Positions 9,187-19,009 are shown, numbered from the stretch's first letter. The stretch is 64,000 bases of DNA from Candidatus Viridilinea mediisalina (GCF_002532535.1 NZ_NQWI01000008.1:28199-92198); one strand, 5' to 3'. Numbers and translations are program-made. Notes: generated by a model not told the origin, from the sequence alone.

Positions 9187-9338
9187 AAGAGCCCAGTGGC
9201 CAACCCGGCAAAGAGCGAGTCGCCGCTACCGATGCAGCTTACGGCCCGCACCAGCGGCGGCGCAGCATGCCATGTCGCCTCTTCCGTCGCCATCATGCAA
9301 CCTTCGGCCCCCAAGCTGACCGCCGCAAGGCTGATGCC
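9187..9338 (-). pseudogene. Remnant of a PfkB-family sugar kinase
   Basis: On the minus strand, in a frame other than the overlapping membrane-protein ORF, a ~50-codon open stretch reads SLAAVSLGAEGCMMATEE, then WHAAPPLVRAVSCIGSGDSL, then FAGLATGLLG. This is the C-terminal signature of PfkB/ribokinase-type kinases: strand, substrate lid, and the GxGD motif with the catalytic Asp. An in-frame stop lies just upstream (9339-9341), and the repeat block begins immediately downstream at ~9186, so both ends are lost. It is a gene fragment at a rearrangement junction. Confidence 0.75.
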
Positions 9339-11445
9339 TTACCGGCATAAGCCCAATTCGTTCTAGTCGCACACTGATCGGGCGCAGGTCGCCGTTGCCG
9401 TAGAGCTGCTCGCCGCTGGTGGGTGGTTCGATGCTGTGCAGGTGGGTGATGTTGTTGCCACTGGCTAAAGGCACCAACAGGTGGTAGCGCCGTAGTTCGG
9501 GCGCTAGGGGCAGTTGGATTGAGGCTTCCGGCAAGGTGAGCTGGAGCGTGCGCGGCCCCCCGGCTGGGAGGGCGCTGAAACTGAGCCGATGAGGGCCTGC
9601 TTCGACGCCCATCAGGCCCAGTTCGGCAAGTTCTGGGAGCCAACGGTAGCGCGTAGTGGGGGCTGGTTGCTCCAGTGGGCCCCAACCATGACGCAGTTGC
9701 ACCACTGGCATTGCTTCGGCTGGGGGAACGGCGTAGACAATCAGCCATGCATCTTCGCTCAGGGGCGCATCAACGCCGAGCCCCGCTTCGACCAGCGCCC
9801 GGAAGAGTGCTTCGTCGCTCGGTTGCAGGTTGATCGGCCCCAAGAGTTGCTGCTTATAGCCAACAATATAGCGATAACCAAGGGTGTGCAGCGCGGCGGG
9901 CCAGCCCCCCGCTTCGAGTGCAATGTCGCTGGCCAATTGGCCCGCCTGAAGATCGCGCAGTACCGGCATGCCCAATTGGGGCTGCGGATAGGCCCGTGAG
10001 TGGTAACCACCACTGATCGGGCGTCCGTGGATGGTCTGGAAACGCATGCGCTCGGCGTCTCGGTAGGTGATCTCCGGGTGGAACGGGTACTCCAGTAGCG
10101 CCCCCGGCCCCGGCGGTAGCGTCGCGTAGAAGGCGGGCACTGGCGGTGTGCGCGTTACAATCGGGGCAGGCCAATATTCCAGCAGTATGAGGGCTGCCAA
10201 CAGCGTGATGAGCAACATAGGCCGACCACGCCAGTGTTGCAGCAGCCAAGCCGCACCATACGCAGCCAACATACCGAGTGCAATCGTCACTAGCACATTG
10301 AAACGATCAGGCTGGCGCGTAAGGCTTACAATTGGCAGTTCGGCGATCAACTGGTAGGGCAGAGGAATGCCGCTATCCTGGCCATTGATCCGCAGGCTTG
10401 GCCCAAGCGAGAGCAGCAAGAAGCTGCCTGCGGCCAGCCCCCAGGGGCGTGCAGCGGGGCGCTTCCAGAGGGCCAAGAGGGCCAAGAGCAGCAGGCTCAA
10501 CCCCAGGTAGAAGCGCCGATTGACGCCATAATCCACTCCCCAGGCCCATGGAGCGGCCCCCCAGAGCGGATGCAGGCGTTGAGGCACCACGTAGGCCAAC
10601 AGATCAGCCGAGAGACGCGCCGGATCATCTGGGGGCAGGATGCTCACATAGTTGGTGCGGGCCGCCTCGAACAGCATGGCTGCAATCAGCGGCCCGCTGG
10701 TTAGGCTAAAGACGCCCGCCATCAGCAGTAAGGGGGCCAGCAGCGCGCGCATTTGGGCCAGCCCTTGCCGCCAAAGCTGCCACAGCACGATCAGGGCACT
10801 AAAGATCAACAGAAAGAGCGTGTAGTACCAATCGCCCCAGGCTGTAAGGCTCAAGAACACCCCCGCCCAGAGGACATGGCGGCGCCAAGCTTCAGCCGAA
10901 CGCTCCAAGCTCAACAGTAGAAAATGGAGATACCAGGGTAACCACTGGTGGCTAAAGATCTGCAATTGCCCATCGCTCACCAGTGCGGCGATATGAAAGG
11001 GGCTGGCCACATAGACAATCCCGGCCAGCAGGGCGGGCGCCGGGCCACAGTAGCGGCGTGCCAGCAGCCACATGCCCAAGCCACCCAGCGCGAACGAAGC
11101 GAGCGCAATGGCATTAAAGCCTGCAATTGGCCCCCAAAGGGCCGTAATCGGCGCAACCGCCAGCGTATTGCCCGGCGACAGTGTATGAAAGAGCAAATTG
11201 GGCCCATCGGGATGGAAGAGCAAATCAGTGGCCCAGAGGTTGGTTGGACGACGCAACGCCTCAACCGTCCACCAGAGATTCCAGATATTCTGGTAGGCGT
11301 CCTCCAGCCCATCCTTGTGCGCCCCACCCGGCAGATCGCTGCTAAAACGCAGCACCAGCGGCCATGTGAGGGCGATGCCCAACATCAAATAGCCAAGCAA
11401 TACAAGCAGCCAAGCGGGAAGACGGATGAAGCTAGACACCATCAC
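9226..11445 (-). CDS. Polytopic membrane protein, GT-C glycosyltransferase-like
   Basis: 739-aa integral membrane protein with at least ten hydrophobic segments in the first ~400 residues and a soluble C-terminal part. The N-terminal region (IALTWPLVL, then NIWNLWWTVEALRRP, FHPDGPNLLFHTLSPGN) resembles uncharacterised Chloroflexota/actinobacterial proteins related to GT-C mannosyltransferases. No catalytic motif can be named. Its start overlaps the stop of the threonine aldolase gene by 4 bp (ATGA), so the two are translationally coupled. The final ~45 residues (after VRLERIGLMP) are Gly/Arg/Cys-rich and out of character. They are read through a PfkB remnant in the wrong frame, so the native C-terminus was probably lost. 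Confidence 0.7.
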   Translation of the reverse strand: MMVSSFIRLPAWLLVLLGYLMLGIALTWPLVLRFSSDLPGGAHKDGLEDAYQNIWNLWWTVEALRRPTNLWATDLLFHPDGPNLLFHTLSPGNTLAVAPITALWGPIAGFNAIALASFALGGLGMWLLARRYCGPAPALLAGIVYVASPFHIAALVSDGQLQIFSHQWLPWYLHFLLLSLERSAEAWRRHVLWAGVFLSLTAWGDWYYTLFLLIFSALIVLWQLWRQGLAQMRALLAPLLLMAGVFSLTSGPLIAAMLFEAARTNYVSILPPDDPARLSADLLAYVVPQRLHPLWGAAPWAWGVDYGVNRRFYLGLSLLLLALLALWKRPAARPWGLAAGSFLLLSLGPSLRINGQDSGIPLPYQLIAELPIVSLTRQPDRFNVLVTIALGMLAAYGAAWLLQHWRGRPMLLITLLAALILLEYWPAPIVTRTPPVPAFYATLPPGPGALLEYPFHPEITYRDAERMRFQTIHGRPISGGYHSRAYPQPQLGMPVLRDLQAGQLASDIALEAGGWPAALHTLGYRYIVGYKQQLLGPINLQPSDEALFRALVEAGLGVDAPLSEDAWLIVYAVPPAEAMPVVQLRHGWGPLEQPAPTTRYRWLPELAELGLMGVEAGPHRLSFSALPAGGPRTLQLTLPEASIQLPLAPELRRYHLLVPLASGNNITHLHSIEPPTSGEQLYGNGDLRPISVRLERIGLMPVRHQPCGGQLGGRRLHDGDGRGDMACCAAAGAGRKLHR

Positions 11446-12482
11446 TCAGCCAGCACCTTTTGCACCACCTCCAGCGTATGTTCAATCGCGGGACGCTCAA
11501 TGCCGTAGTGGGTAACGGCACGGATGAATGTCCCACTCATGCTGCCCATGAGGACGCCGTGGGTACGCAGGTTGGCTACAAAGGTGCTAACAGGCAGCGC
11601 CTTGTTGCTCAGTTCAAAGCGCACAATGTTGGTCTGCACCCGACTCAGATCAAGCTGCACACCCGGCAACTCAGCCAAACCACTAGCGAGCAAGCGGGCA
11701 TTGGCGTGATCCTCGGCGAGCCGTTCAATCATGCTGGTGAGCGCGACCATTCCAGCGGCAGCGATGATGCCCGCTTGGCGCATGCCACCGCCGAGCAGTT
11801 TGCGCACCCGCCGCGCCCGTGCGATAAAGGGCGCTGGCCCCGCCAACAAGGAGCCAATCGGGGCTGCCAGGCCCTTCGAGAGGCAGAATTGCACCGTGTC
11901 TACATGTTGGGTCAACGTCTGCACCGGCAAGTTCAAAGCGATGGCAGCATTGAAGATGCGCGCGCCATCAAGGTGCAGCGGCACTCCCGCCGCCCGCGCC
12001 AGCGCATGGGCCTCCGCGAGATAGGCAGGCGTCAGTGCCGTTCCCCCACAGCGGTTGTGGGTATTTTCCAGACACAAGACACCCGCTTCACTAGTGTGAA
12101 CATCGTGAACTGGTTGGAGCGCCTGGCGCACCAATTCTAGTGGCAAACTCCCATCCGGCTCAGTGGGCAAGGTCTGGTAGATCAGGCCACCCAGGGCCGA
12201 AGCGCCGCCCGCCTCATAGTAGTAAATATGGCACTCATCGCCACAGATGACGCGCTGACCGCGCCCGGCATGGCTCAAGAGGGCACTAAGATTGCCCATC
12301 GTACCACTAGGCACCAACAGCGCCGCCTCTTTGCCCACCAAATCAGCGGCAAACGCCTCCAACTGATTGACCGTTGGGTCTTCACCATAGACATCATCAC
12401 CCAACGCAGCATGGCTCATAGCCTCGCGCATCGCGGGGCTGGGTAGGGTTACCGTATCGCTACGGAGATCGATCAATGTCAT
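11442..12482 (-). CDS. ltaE: Low-specificity L-threonine aldolase
   Basis: PLP enzyme cleaving L-threonine/allo-threonine to glycine and acetaldehyde; 346 aa, the usual length. Fold-type I signatures: IDLRSDTVTLPSPAMREAM at the N-terminus, GDDVYGEDPTVN, FVPSGTMGN-like LVPSGTMGNLSALL, LENTHNRCGG, HLDGARIFNAA and the PLP lysine in FCLSKGLAAPIGSLL. An AAGGAG sequence 7 nt upstream of the ATG supports the start. It lies between the HD-GYP sensor (15 bp downstream of its stop) and the membrane protein in one minus-strand run. Confidence 0.93.
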   Translation of the reverse strand: MTLIDLRSDTVTLPSPAMREAMSHAALGDDVYGEDPTVNQLEAFAADLVGKEAALLVPSGTMGNLSALLSHAGRGQRVICGDECHIYYYEAGGASALGGLIYQTLPTEPDGSLPLELVRQALQPVHDVHTSEAGVLCLENTHNRCGGTALTPAYLAEAHALARAAGVPLHLDGARIFNAAIALNLPVQTLTQHVDTVQFCLSKGLAAPIGSLLAGPAPFIARARRVRKLLGGGMRQAGIIAAAGMVALTSMIERLAEDHANARLLASGLAELPGVQLDLSRVQTNIVRFELSNKALPVSTFVANLRTHGVLMGSMSGTFIRAVTHYGIERPAIEHTLEVVQKVLAE

Positions 12483-12497
12483 ACGAGCTCCTTCAGC

Positions 12498-14855
12498 CTA
12501 CTCAAGCTCAAGCTCAAGGAAGGCTGCGACAACCTGAGGATCGAAGTGGCGGCCCGCCTCCTGACGCAGGTATTCACGCACCCGCTCAACATCCCAGGCA
12601 GCCCGGTAGGGCCGGTCGGAGCGTAGGGCGTCCCAGACATCAACGACGGCAAAGATGCGTGCCGGTAGCGGAATGGATTCGCCAGCCAAGCCATGAGGGT
12701 AGCCACTGCCGTCCCATTTCTCGTGGTGGTAGTAGGGAATATCGAGGGCCGGATGCAAATGGGCAATCGGGGCCAAAAGTTGGTAGCCATAGGTGGGATG
12801 GCGGCGCATCACCGCCCACTCCTCATCGGTCAGCGGGCCTGGTTTGAGCAGAATTGAATCAGGAATCCCCATCTTGCCAATGTCGTGCAGCAGGGCACCA
12901 CGCCGCACATGCACAATTTCAGCTTCACTGAGGCCCATCGCCCGGGCGAGGCGCACCGTCAACTCCGTCACCCGCCGCGAGTGGCCTTCGGTCTCTTTGT
13001 CGCGCAGATCGAGCGCCCGCGACCAGCCTTCCAGCGTGGTGTCGTAGGCCATCACCAGGTCGCTATGGCTACGCTGGAGCCGCCCAAAGAGTTCGGCGTT
13101 ATCAATAGCCACGGCGGCACGTCCGGCTAACGTATCGAGATAGTCGAGCCATTCCGGTTCAGGGTTGAGCGAGCGGCGCTGTAAGACCTCAAGCACGCCC
13201 ATAATCTGCCCTTGGGCAATCAGTGGCGTAGCGATATAGGCGCGAAAACCGGCTGCGGCCAAAAGGCGATGGCGCTCGTCCAGTTCGGCTTGGAGTGACA
13301 AATCTTTCACCCAAATGCGCCGCCGTTCGCGCACCGCCATGCCTGCCAGGCTCACATCAAGGCGCACACTGATGCTGCGCGGATAGGCATCCTGCAAGCC
13401 CTGGCCCGCCGTATAATCCAGAGTATGCTCCGCACTGTTGAGTAGCAAGACCGTAGCCGCATCCACGCCCAACTGGCGCTGCGCTTGATCTACCAACACC
13501 CGCAGACTCAAGCGCTTATCCAAACTTGATGTAATCGCCTGGTCAATCGTCTGCAGACTCATGAGACGCTGGAGACGGCGTTCGGTCTGCTCAAAGAGGG
13601 TGCTGCGCTGGATCGCATTCGCGGCCATATCGGCGATCCCGTTCAGCAGGCTGAGGTCGCCATCGTGGAAGACATGAGGGGCCACGACCCAAAGTACCCC
13701 CAAGGTGGCCTCATGAACCCGCAGCGGCACACAGGCGGCCTGATGCCCCTCCAGCGAAGTGTTGGTCGCTAAAGAGGGTGGCGGCGAGCCACAGTAGGGC
13801 ACCCCACTGGCAAGCACCTGCAACGTAGGGTCGTTAGCTCCCATGGGGTAGCGTCCGGTAAACTGGGCCCACACCCCAGCCCCCAGTTCAAAGATGGGCT
13901 GGCCGGTCGTCTCTTCGCGCAAGGTAAGGAGCGCCCCAACGGCACGCAGCAGCAGTAGGCTCTGGCGCAGCAGCGTCGGCAACATTTCAGCACGCGTGCG
14001 CGCTGTACGCAGCGCCGAAGCCATCACCAAGAGCGACTCGCGCTCCCGTTCGCGCTCAAAGCGCACCGAGACATCCTGCTTCACCGCAACAAGGTGGGTC
14101 ACCACGCCATCAATCAACACCGGGGTTACCGTCTGCTCTTCATGGTAGAAGCTGCCATTTTTGCGCCGGTTAATCAACTGGCCCGACCATCTTTGTCCGC
14201 CAAGGACGGTCTTCCAGAGATCTTCATACACCCGCTCTTCGTTGCGTCCTGAACGCAAGAGCCGTGAACTCACGCCAACCGTCTCTTCAGAGCTATAGCC
14301 AGTGAGCTGAGTAAAAGCCGGATTAATCCAACGGATGATTCCATCAATACTCGTAATCATCACCGCATTGGGCGAGGTTTCCAGGGCCGTACTGAGCAAC
14401 TTAAGCTGCACCTCTGCATTGGCATAGGCGCTAATATCGCGCCCACTGCCCTCAATCACCAAGTCTTCACCATCATCACTGGCAATAATGCGGTGTTGCT
14501 GCTCGATCCAGACAATATGGCCGTCACGGTGGATATAGCGCAAGCGCATCCAGCATGAGCCAGAGTTGACATTCCAGAGCGCCAGCAGCAACGGGCGATC
14601 ATCAGGATGGATCAATTCCTCAAAAAGATCTGGGTTTTGATAAAATTCCTCAGGTTCATAGCCAATAATAGCAGTACAATTTGAGCTTACATATTCAAAC
14701 GCAGGATCCGGGTTAACCCGATAGCGAAAAATGACATCGCGTGTCTGTTCGGCCAAAATGCGGGCTTGTTCTGCTACACTCAGGCGGCCACTCGCCAAAG
14801 GTGCCTCGGATTCGTCCATTGACAAGCGTTCCTGGTCCTCGCGGGTGCGTGACAT
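12498..14855 (-). CDS. PAS-PAS-GAF-GAF-HD-GYP signalling protein
   Basis: 785-aa cytoplasmic sensor predicted to hydrolyse cyclic di-GMP. Domain order: PAS/PAC at ~30-150 (IIGYEPEEFYQNPDLFEELI), second PAS at ~155-270 (LTGYSSEETVG), GAF at ~285-420, second GAF at ~430-595 (AATVLLLNSAEHTLDY), and HD-GYP at ~610-785. The HD-GYP metal and active-site motifs are intact: HSRRVTELTVRLA, LLHDIGKMGIPD, HHEKWDGSGYPHGL and FAVVDVWDAL. There are no membrane segments. The ligand sensed is unknown. It ends in an unusual ELELE tail 15 bp before the threonine aldolase start. Confidence 0.92.
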   Translation of the reverse strand: MSRTREDQERLSMDESEAPLASGRLSVAEQARILAEQTRDVIFRYRVNPDPAFEYVSSNCTAIIGYEPEEFYQNPDLFEELIHPDDRPLLLALWNVNSGSCWMRLRYIHRDGHIVWIEQQHRIIASDDGEDLVIEGSGRDISAYANAEVQLKLLSTALETSPNAVMITSIDGIIRWINPAFTQLTGYSSEETVGVSSRLLRSGRNEERVYEDLWKTVLGGQRWSGQLINRRKNGSFYHEEQTVTPVLIDGVVTHLVAVKQDVSVRFERERERESLLVMASALRTARTRAEMLPTLLRQSLLLLRAVGALLTLREETTGQPIFELGAGVWAQFTGRYPMGANDPTLQVLASGVPYCGSPPPSLATNTSLEGHQAACVPLRVHEATLGVLWVVAPHVFHDGDLSLLNGIADMAANAIQRSTLFEQTERRLQRLMSLQTIDQAITSSLDKRLSLRVLVDQAQRQLGVDAATVLLLNSAEHTLDYTAGQGLQDAYPRSISVRLDVSLAGMAVRERRRIWVKDLSLQAELDERHRLLAAAGFRAYIATPLIAQGQIMGVLEVLQRRSLNPEPEWLDYLDTLAGRAAVAIDNAELFGRLQRSHSDLVMAYDTTLEGWSRALDLRDKETEGHSRRVTELTVRLARAMGLSEAEIVHVRRGALLHDIGKMGIPDSILLKPGPLTDEEWAVMRRHPTYGYQLLAPIAHLHPALDIPYYHHEKWDGSGYPHGLAGESIPLPARIFAVVDVWDALRSDRPYRAAWDVERVREYLRQEAGRHFDPQVVAAFLELELE

Positions 14856-15048
14856 GGCTATCCATCGCGGTCTGCTATGTGAAGCTAGTGAAAAAAAATA
14901 GCGGTGCCTAGCCGAGGTAGCCTAACGGCAACGTTTGGCACAAATAGGGTTAATATTCAGTATAGCATAGGAGCGCGAACCATTTTTTTAGTAAAGGACT
15001 ACCAATTGCCTACTCAGAAGCTGCCTGAAAAGCCCGGGGGGCATACGC

Positions 15049-15119
15049 TGGAGTGCCGGCTTTAGCCGGCTGAAGCCGGCACTCCAACGCCAAACCATAG
15101 ACTTTTGAGACAGCCTCTC
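15049..15119. repeat. Near-palindrome plus inverted short repeat
   Basis: 15049-15086 is a 38-bp near-perfect palindrome (arms TGGAGTGCCGGCTT / AAGCCGGCACTCCA). 15101-15119 matches, in inverse orientation, the GAGGCTGTCTGAAAAGTC sequence at 19906-19924. The block lies directly beyond the stop of the lipoprotein gene and may end its transcript. Confidence 0.7.
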
Positions 15120-16026
15120 ATGGCGCAGGCAACACCACCGGCTGACCGGCGGCCAACTGGGCCAAGGCTGGCTCCATTTCGGCAAAGGTGATCCCGCCCT
15201 CAAAGCGGGCCTGAATGATTCCTTGGGCATCGATCAAGAAGGTCCACGGCTCGGTTCGCAAGTTCCATTCGGCCATTTCAGGCACATGGCGTTGGGCCTC
15301 GAACGATTCGGCAAAGGGATAGGGGAAGACCTCAATGTGCAAAAAGTTCACCTCGGCGCCATACTGCGCTTTGAGTTCTTTGAGTACCATCTGGTTGGGC
15401 GCACACACAGCAGTGACACAGTAGCCCGGCGTGGCAAAGGTCAAGACAAAGGGCTGCTCGGCTTCCAGCGCCTCCGCAACGGTCAATTGGTAGAAATCGG
15501 GATCAGGCAGGATGTCGGAGGTCAATTGGGCCAGATCAGGCACATCACGTATGGTCAAGTTTTGACTAGGAAACGCCGACGCCCCCACTGGCGGCACCAA
15601 CGGCTCGGCCAGCACATCAAGGCGCAAGCGGCTCGATCCGAGCGTCCCCTCGCCCTGGTTTACCACCAACTCTAGCCCCCAGCCCCCCGGCTGATCAAAG
15701 TCGGCATAGCCCACATAGAGCCCAAAGGGCAAACCCTGCCCCCGATAGATTGCCCGCGATTCGCTATAGACCTCGCTGGGGTCTGCGCCATCAAGGTAGT
15801 AGAAGCGCATGCCCAATTCAAGTTCAGGGTCATTGATTGGCCCGCCCCCTTGCAACACGCCCAAGGCGATGCGGTTGGGGCCTAACGCCAACTCCGAAAC
15901 GGCCAGCACCGGCATCAAGACTGGGGCATCTGCTGGTTGCGCCCCATTGGAAGGCGGTGCCGTTGCGGCCTCTTGGCACGCCGTGAGCCCCAACATGAGT
16001 ATGAGTATAAAGAAAATACGGATCAA
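15118..16026 (-). CDS. Thioredoxin-fold lipoprotein
   Basis: Predicted extracytoplasmic redox or metal-binding lipoprotein, 302 aa. The N-terminus is a lipoprotein signal peptide with lipobox LTAC (ILILMLGLTACQ). Residues ~30-160 form a beta-rich domain of unknown type. The C-terminal ~110 residues are thioredoxin-like: FVLTFATPGYCVTAVCAPNQ holds two Cys separated by four residues, followed by VNFLHIEVFPYP and the cis-Pro strand EPWTFLIDAQG. The CxxxxC spacing resembles SCO/TlpA-like peripheral proteins rather than classical CxxC. The start appears to be TTG at 16026, as no ATG is better placed. Partner proteins are not adjacent. Confidence 0.75.
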   Translation of the reverse strand: MIRIFFILILMLGLTACQEAATAPPSNGAQPADAPVLMPVLAVSELALGPNRIALGVLQGGGPINDPELELGMRFYYLDGADPSEVYSESRAIYRGQGLPFGLYVGYADFDQPGGWGLELVVNQGEGTLGSSRLRLDVLAEPLVPPVGASAFPSQNLTIRDVPDLAQLTSDILPDPDFYQLTVAEALEAEQPFVLTFATPGYCVTAVCAPNQMVLKELKAQYGAEVNFLHIEVFPYPFAESFEAQRHVPEMAEWNLRTEPWTFLIDAQGIIQARFEGGITFAEMEPALAQLAAGQPVVLPAP

Positions 16027-16070
16027 CGTGGTTGCTTTCTATCAGAGACTTTCAGGTATAGAGTTTTTGC

Positions 16071-16310
16071 AGAGATACAGAGTTGTTCACCACAGAGACA
16101 CAGAGAACACAGAGCGGGGTATGGCACGGCTATCACCAGCGTTGGCACTCTCTACTGTTCCAAACTCTGTGCCCAGAGATACAGAGTTGTTCACCACAGA
16201 GACACAGAGAACACAGAGCGAGGTATGGTACGGCTATCACCAGCGTTGGCACTCCCTACTGTTCCAAACTCTGTGCCCTCGGTGCCTCTGTGGTGTAATC
16301 CTCGGTATCT
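16071..16310. repeat. 104-bp tandem duplication rich in CACAGAG
   Basis: Occupies the 306-bp gap 16027-16332. Two 104-bp units start at 16071 and 16175 (AGAGATACAGAGTTGTTCAC...). They differ at a few bases, and a third partial end (CTCTGTGCC...GTGGTG) follows. Related CACAGAG/CTCTGTG repeats are at 25585 and 50698. Confidence 0.9.
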
Positions 16311-16332
16311 CTTCATTTCCTACTCCCTCGCT

Positions 16333-18873
16333 TTACTCCTCTCGCAAAGCCGCCGCCGGGCTGGTGCGGCTCATCTGGTAGGCCGGGTAGAGTCCCGCTA
16401 AGAAGGCGGCAATCAGCGCGACCAGTAAGGCTTGTAAAAAGATCCGTGGCTCCAACGCGAGGTCGAGTGTCCAGCCAAAGGAGCGCCGGTTGATCACATA
16501 GACCAGCACAAGCGCCATGGCCAGGCCCAAGGGGATCGCCAAGAGGCCCGCTACCGCGCCGATCAGGCCGGTTTGACCCAAGATCAGCCCCCACACTTGC
16601 CTTGGGGTGAGCCCATTGGCCCGTAGCATCGCTAATTCACGCCCCCGCTCAAGCTGTAAGGCCATGAGCGCACTCAGAATCCCAATGAATGCCACAATCG
16701 TAGCCAAAAGTTGCAATACCGCTGTAATGGCAAAGGTGCGATCAAAGACGGCCAAGCTGCTTTCACGCAAGGCTCGGTTGGAACTGACCAACACCCCCGT
16801 CCCACTGGTAGCCGCTCGCAACCGCGCCAGCAATGCCTCAGAGTCGCTCCCAGGCGTTGCATAGAGCGCCAACGACGAAATTTCTGGATCGTCCCAAGCG
16901 GCACGATAGGTATTATAACGCAAACGTATAATGCCACGATCAGAGCTGTAGTCGTAATAGACCCCCGCAATCGGAAAGTCCTGCAAGCCGCGGTCGGTAC
17001 GTAAGCGCAAACTATCGCCTACCCCGAGTCCACTGCGTAGCGCGAAGGGCTCAGAGATCAAGAGCGCCCCGGCATCCCAGGCAGCCCAGGTTGCATCATC
17101 GCCCCCCGCCACAAAGCGCAACGTTGTGCGCCCACGCTCGGCCCCCGCATCCACCGCCATCAGAATGGTCGGCCCCACCAGCGTATTGACCTGCGTACTG
17201 CGTAGGCGCACCACCGCAGCCACCCCCTCAAGCTCGGCTAGTTGCGCGGGCAACGCTGGATCAAGCACGCCGTCAATCCGATTGGCTGTGTTAGAAGGGG
17301 GCGAGATGTAGACATCAGCCATCAGGCTATGCTCCAACCAGACCACGACGGTCTGGCGGAAGCTGTGAACCATGATGCCCACGCCGATGGTGACACTGAC
17401 CGCCACCATGAGTGCGGCAATGGCCACCGCAGTACGCGAGAGGTTGGCTTCAACCGCACGGGCTGCCATGCGCCCCAAGAGGCCAAAGACGGCCCCAAGC
17501 AGCGGACGGGCTATGCGCATCAGGCCAACGGTGAACAGCGGGGCCAGCAGGGCTGCGCCAATCACGATGGCGAAGAGGGCGGTGAAGGCCACAAAGAGCG
17601 AACCAACCCCCACTTCAGCAGGGAGGCCGAGCAGGCCCAGGCCCAAGAGCAGCAGCAGCAGCCCTACGCCCGCCAGCCGCGGCACCAAATGGCGCGCCCG
17701 ATCCTCAACGCTCGAACGACGCAACACCGTGCGCGGCGGGGTCAACAGCGCCTCCAAAGTCGGCACTGCCGCCGCCACGAGCGTCGCCACTACCCCTAAC
17801 ACAAAGCCCCGTAGCAACACCAGCGGATCGAGCGCCAGGCTACGCACCGTCACCACAAAGTAGAGATCGTTGATCGTCTGGGTTACCAAGCCAACCAAGC
17901 CCCGCCCTAAGATCACCCCCAGGGCAAGGCCCAGCAGTGAGCCCACCAGACTGATCAGGGCCGCCTCGGTCAGCACCAGTGCCGCAAGCTGGCCCCGTGT
18001 CACCCCCAGGCAACGCAGCGTGCCAAAGAGCATGCGGCGCTGCACCACACTAAACGTAACCGTATTGTAGATCAGGAACATACCCACAATCAGCGCCAAG
18101 AAACTCAACGCAGTCAGATTTAATTCAAAAGCGCGGGTCATCTGTTCAAGCGCGTTCGAGCGGGTTGCAGCGGGCAACAGCTCAGCCCCTGGCGGCAGCA
18201 GAGCGAGCAATTGAGGCGGAGGATCGCTGGTGGCGGGCAAGATCAGATCAATGCGACTCAAGCGTCCCACCATGCCCAAGAGCTCTTGAGCGGTCGCAAT
18301 ATCGCTGATCAGCAGCCCCTCTAGGGCTTCGCGCCCAACCTGATCGTTGGGTTGCAGTAAACCCACCAGGCGCACATCAACCTCGTGGGTACCGATCTGC
18401 AATGTCAGCGCATCACCAAGCTCAAGGCCAGCGCGGCGGGCGGTGGTTTCGGCAAGCAACACCGTTGCCGGTTCAGCCATCAGGGCCGCCAGATCAAGCT
18501 CGCCCCCGCGCTCACCCATATAGGCGCGAAACGGCGGCTCGGCCAACGGGTCTACCCCCAACAACTGGAGCGTCTGGTTCTCCAGGGCAGGCACCTGCAC
18601 ATAGCCCTCAACCACGGGCGCACTGCTCCGCAAGCCCACCTCAACCCGCAACTGGCGATAGAGCTCTTCCGACAAGCCCGTTGGCCCGCCCAACACCTGA
18701 TGGGTAGCGCGGCCCACAACACTCTCGGCACTAAGCTGAAAGGCGCGGCGGGCACTCGCATTGGCCAGATCAATCGCCACCACCATAGCGACACCCAGCG
18801 CCACCCCCAGCACACATAGCCCCAATTGCCAAGGATGGCGCAGCATAAAGCGCCACGTAGTACGAAAGAGCAT
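16333..18873 (-). CDS. FtsX-type ABC transporter permease
   Basis: Large (~846 aa) MacB/LolC-like permease with two FtsX units. There is an N-terminal membrane anchor (LCVLGVALGVAMVVAIDLAN), an extracytoplasmic domain to ~residue 240, three to four membrane helices (~250-400), more helices (~420-520), a second extracytoplasmic domain, and a final FtsX block ending GLYPAYQMSRTSPAAALREE, a classic family terminus. Such permeases work with an ATPase in lipoprotein release or export, but no ATPase is adjacent. I chose ATG 18873; a GTG at 18888 is an alternative. Confidence 0.9.
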   Translation of the reverse strand: MLFRTTWRFMLRHPWQLGLCVLGVALGVAMVVAIDLANASARRAFQLSAESVVGRATHQVLGGPTGLSEELYRQLRVEVGLRSSAPVVEGYVQVPALENQTLQLLGVDPLAEPPFRAYMGERGGELDLAALMAEPATVLLAETTARRAGLELGDALTLQIGTHEVDVRLVGLLQPNDQVGREALEGLLISDIATAQELLGMVGRLSRIDLILPATSDPPPQLLALLPPGAELLPAATRSNALEQMTRAFELNLTALSFLALIVGMFLIYNTVTFSVVQRRMLFGTLRCLGVTRGQLAALVLTEAALISLVGSLLGLALGVILGRGLVGLVTQTINDLYFVVTVRSLALDPLVLLRGFVLGVVATLVAAAVPTLEALLTPPRTVLRRSSVEDRARHLVPRLAGVGLLLLLLGLGLLGLPAEVGVGSLFVAFTALFAIVIGAALLAPLFTVGLMRIARPLLGAVFGLLGRMAARAVEANLSRTAVAIAALMVAVSVTIGVGIMVHSFRQTVVVWLEHSLMADVYISPPSNTANRIDGVLDPALPAQLAELEGVAAVVRLRSTQVNTLVGPTILMAVDAGAERGRTTLRFVAGGDDATWAAWDAGALLISEPFALRSGLGVGDSLRLRTDRGLQDFPIAGVYYDYSSDRGIIRLRYNTYRAAWDDPEISSLALYATPGSDSEALLARLRAATSGTGVLVSSNRALRESSLAVFDRTFAITAVLQLLATIVAFIGILSALMALQLERGRELAMLRANGLTPRQVWGLILGQTGLIGAVAGLLAIPLGLAMALVLVYVINRRSFGWTLDLALEPRIFLQALLVALIAAFLAGLYPAYQMSRTSPAAALREE

Positions 18874-18890
18874 GGACAATCGTCTCACTT

Positions 18891-18996
18891 ATACCAATTA
18901 CCCTTGAGCATGCCGCATGATCAAGAACGCGAAAGCCCATTGGAACGCCATGTTCGGCAATCTGCAATCTGGAATCTACAATCGTACATGGTATTA
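18891..18996. repeat. ATACCAAT element, copy 1
   Basis: ~105-bp element with ends ATACCAATTACCC and ATGGTATT. The body contains TCAAGAACGCGAAAGCCCAT and a short AATCTGC/AATCTAC heptamer run. It lies between the permease start and the MntA stop. See the copies at 24872, 38849, 41407, 48919, 60045 and 62847. Confidence 0.85.
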
Positions 18997-19009
18997 GTTC
19001 AGCACTGAC

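Noticed and set aside
17242..17863. Plus-strand ORFs of 185 and 163 codons
   Set aside because: Antisense to the FtsX-type permease, no Shine-Dalgarno and atypical composition.
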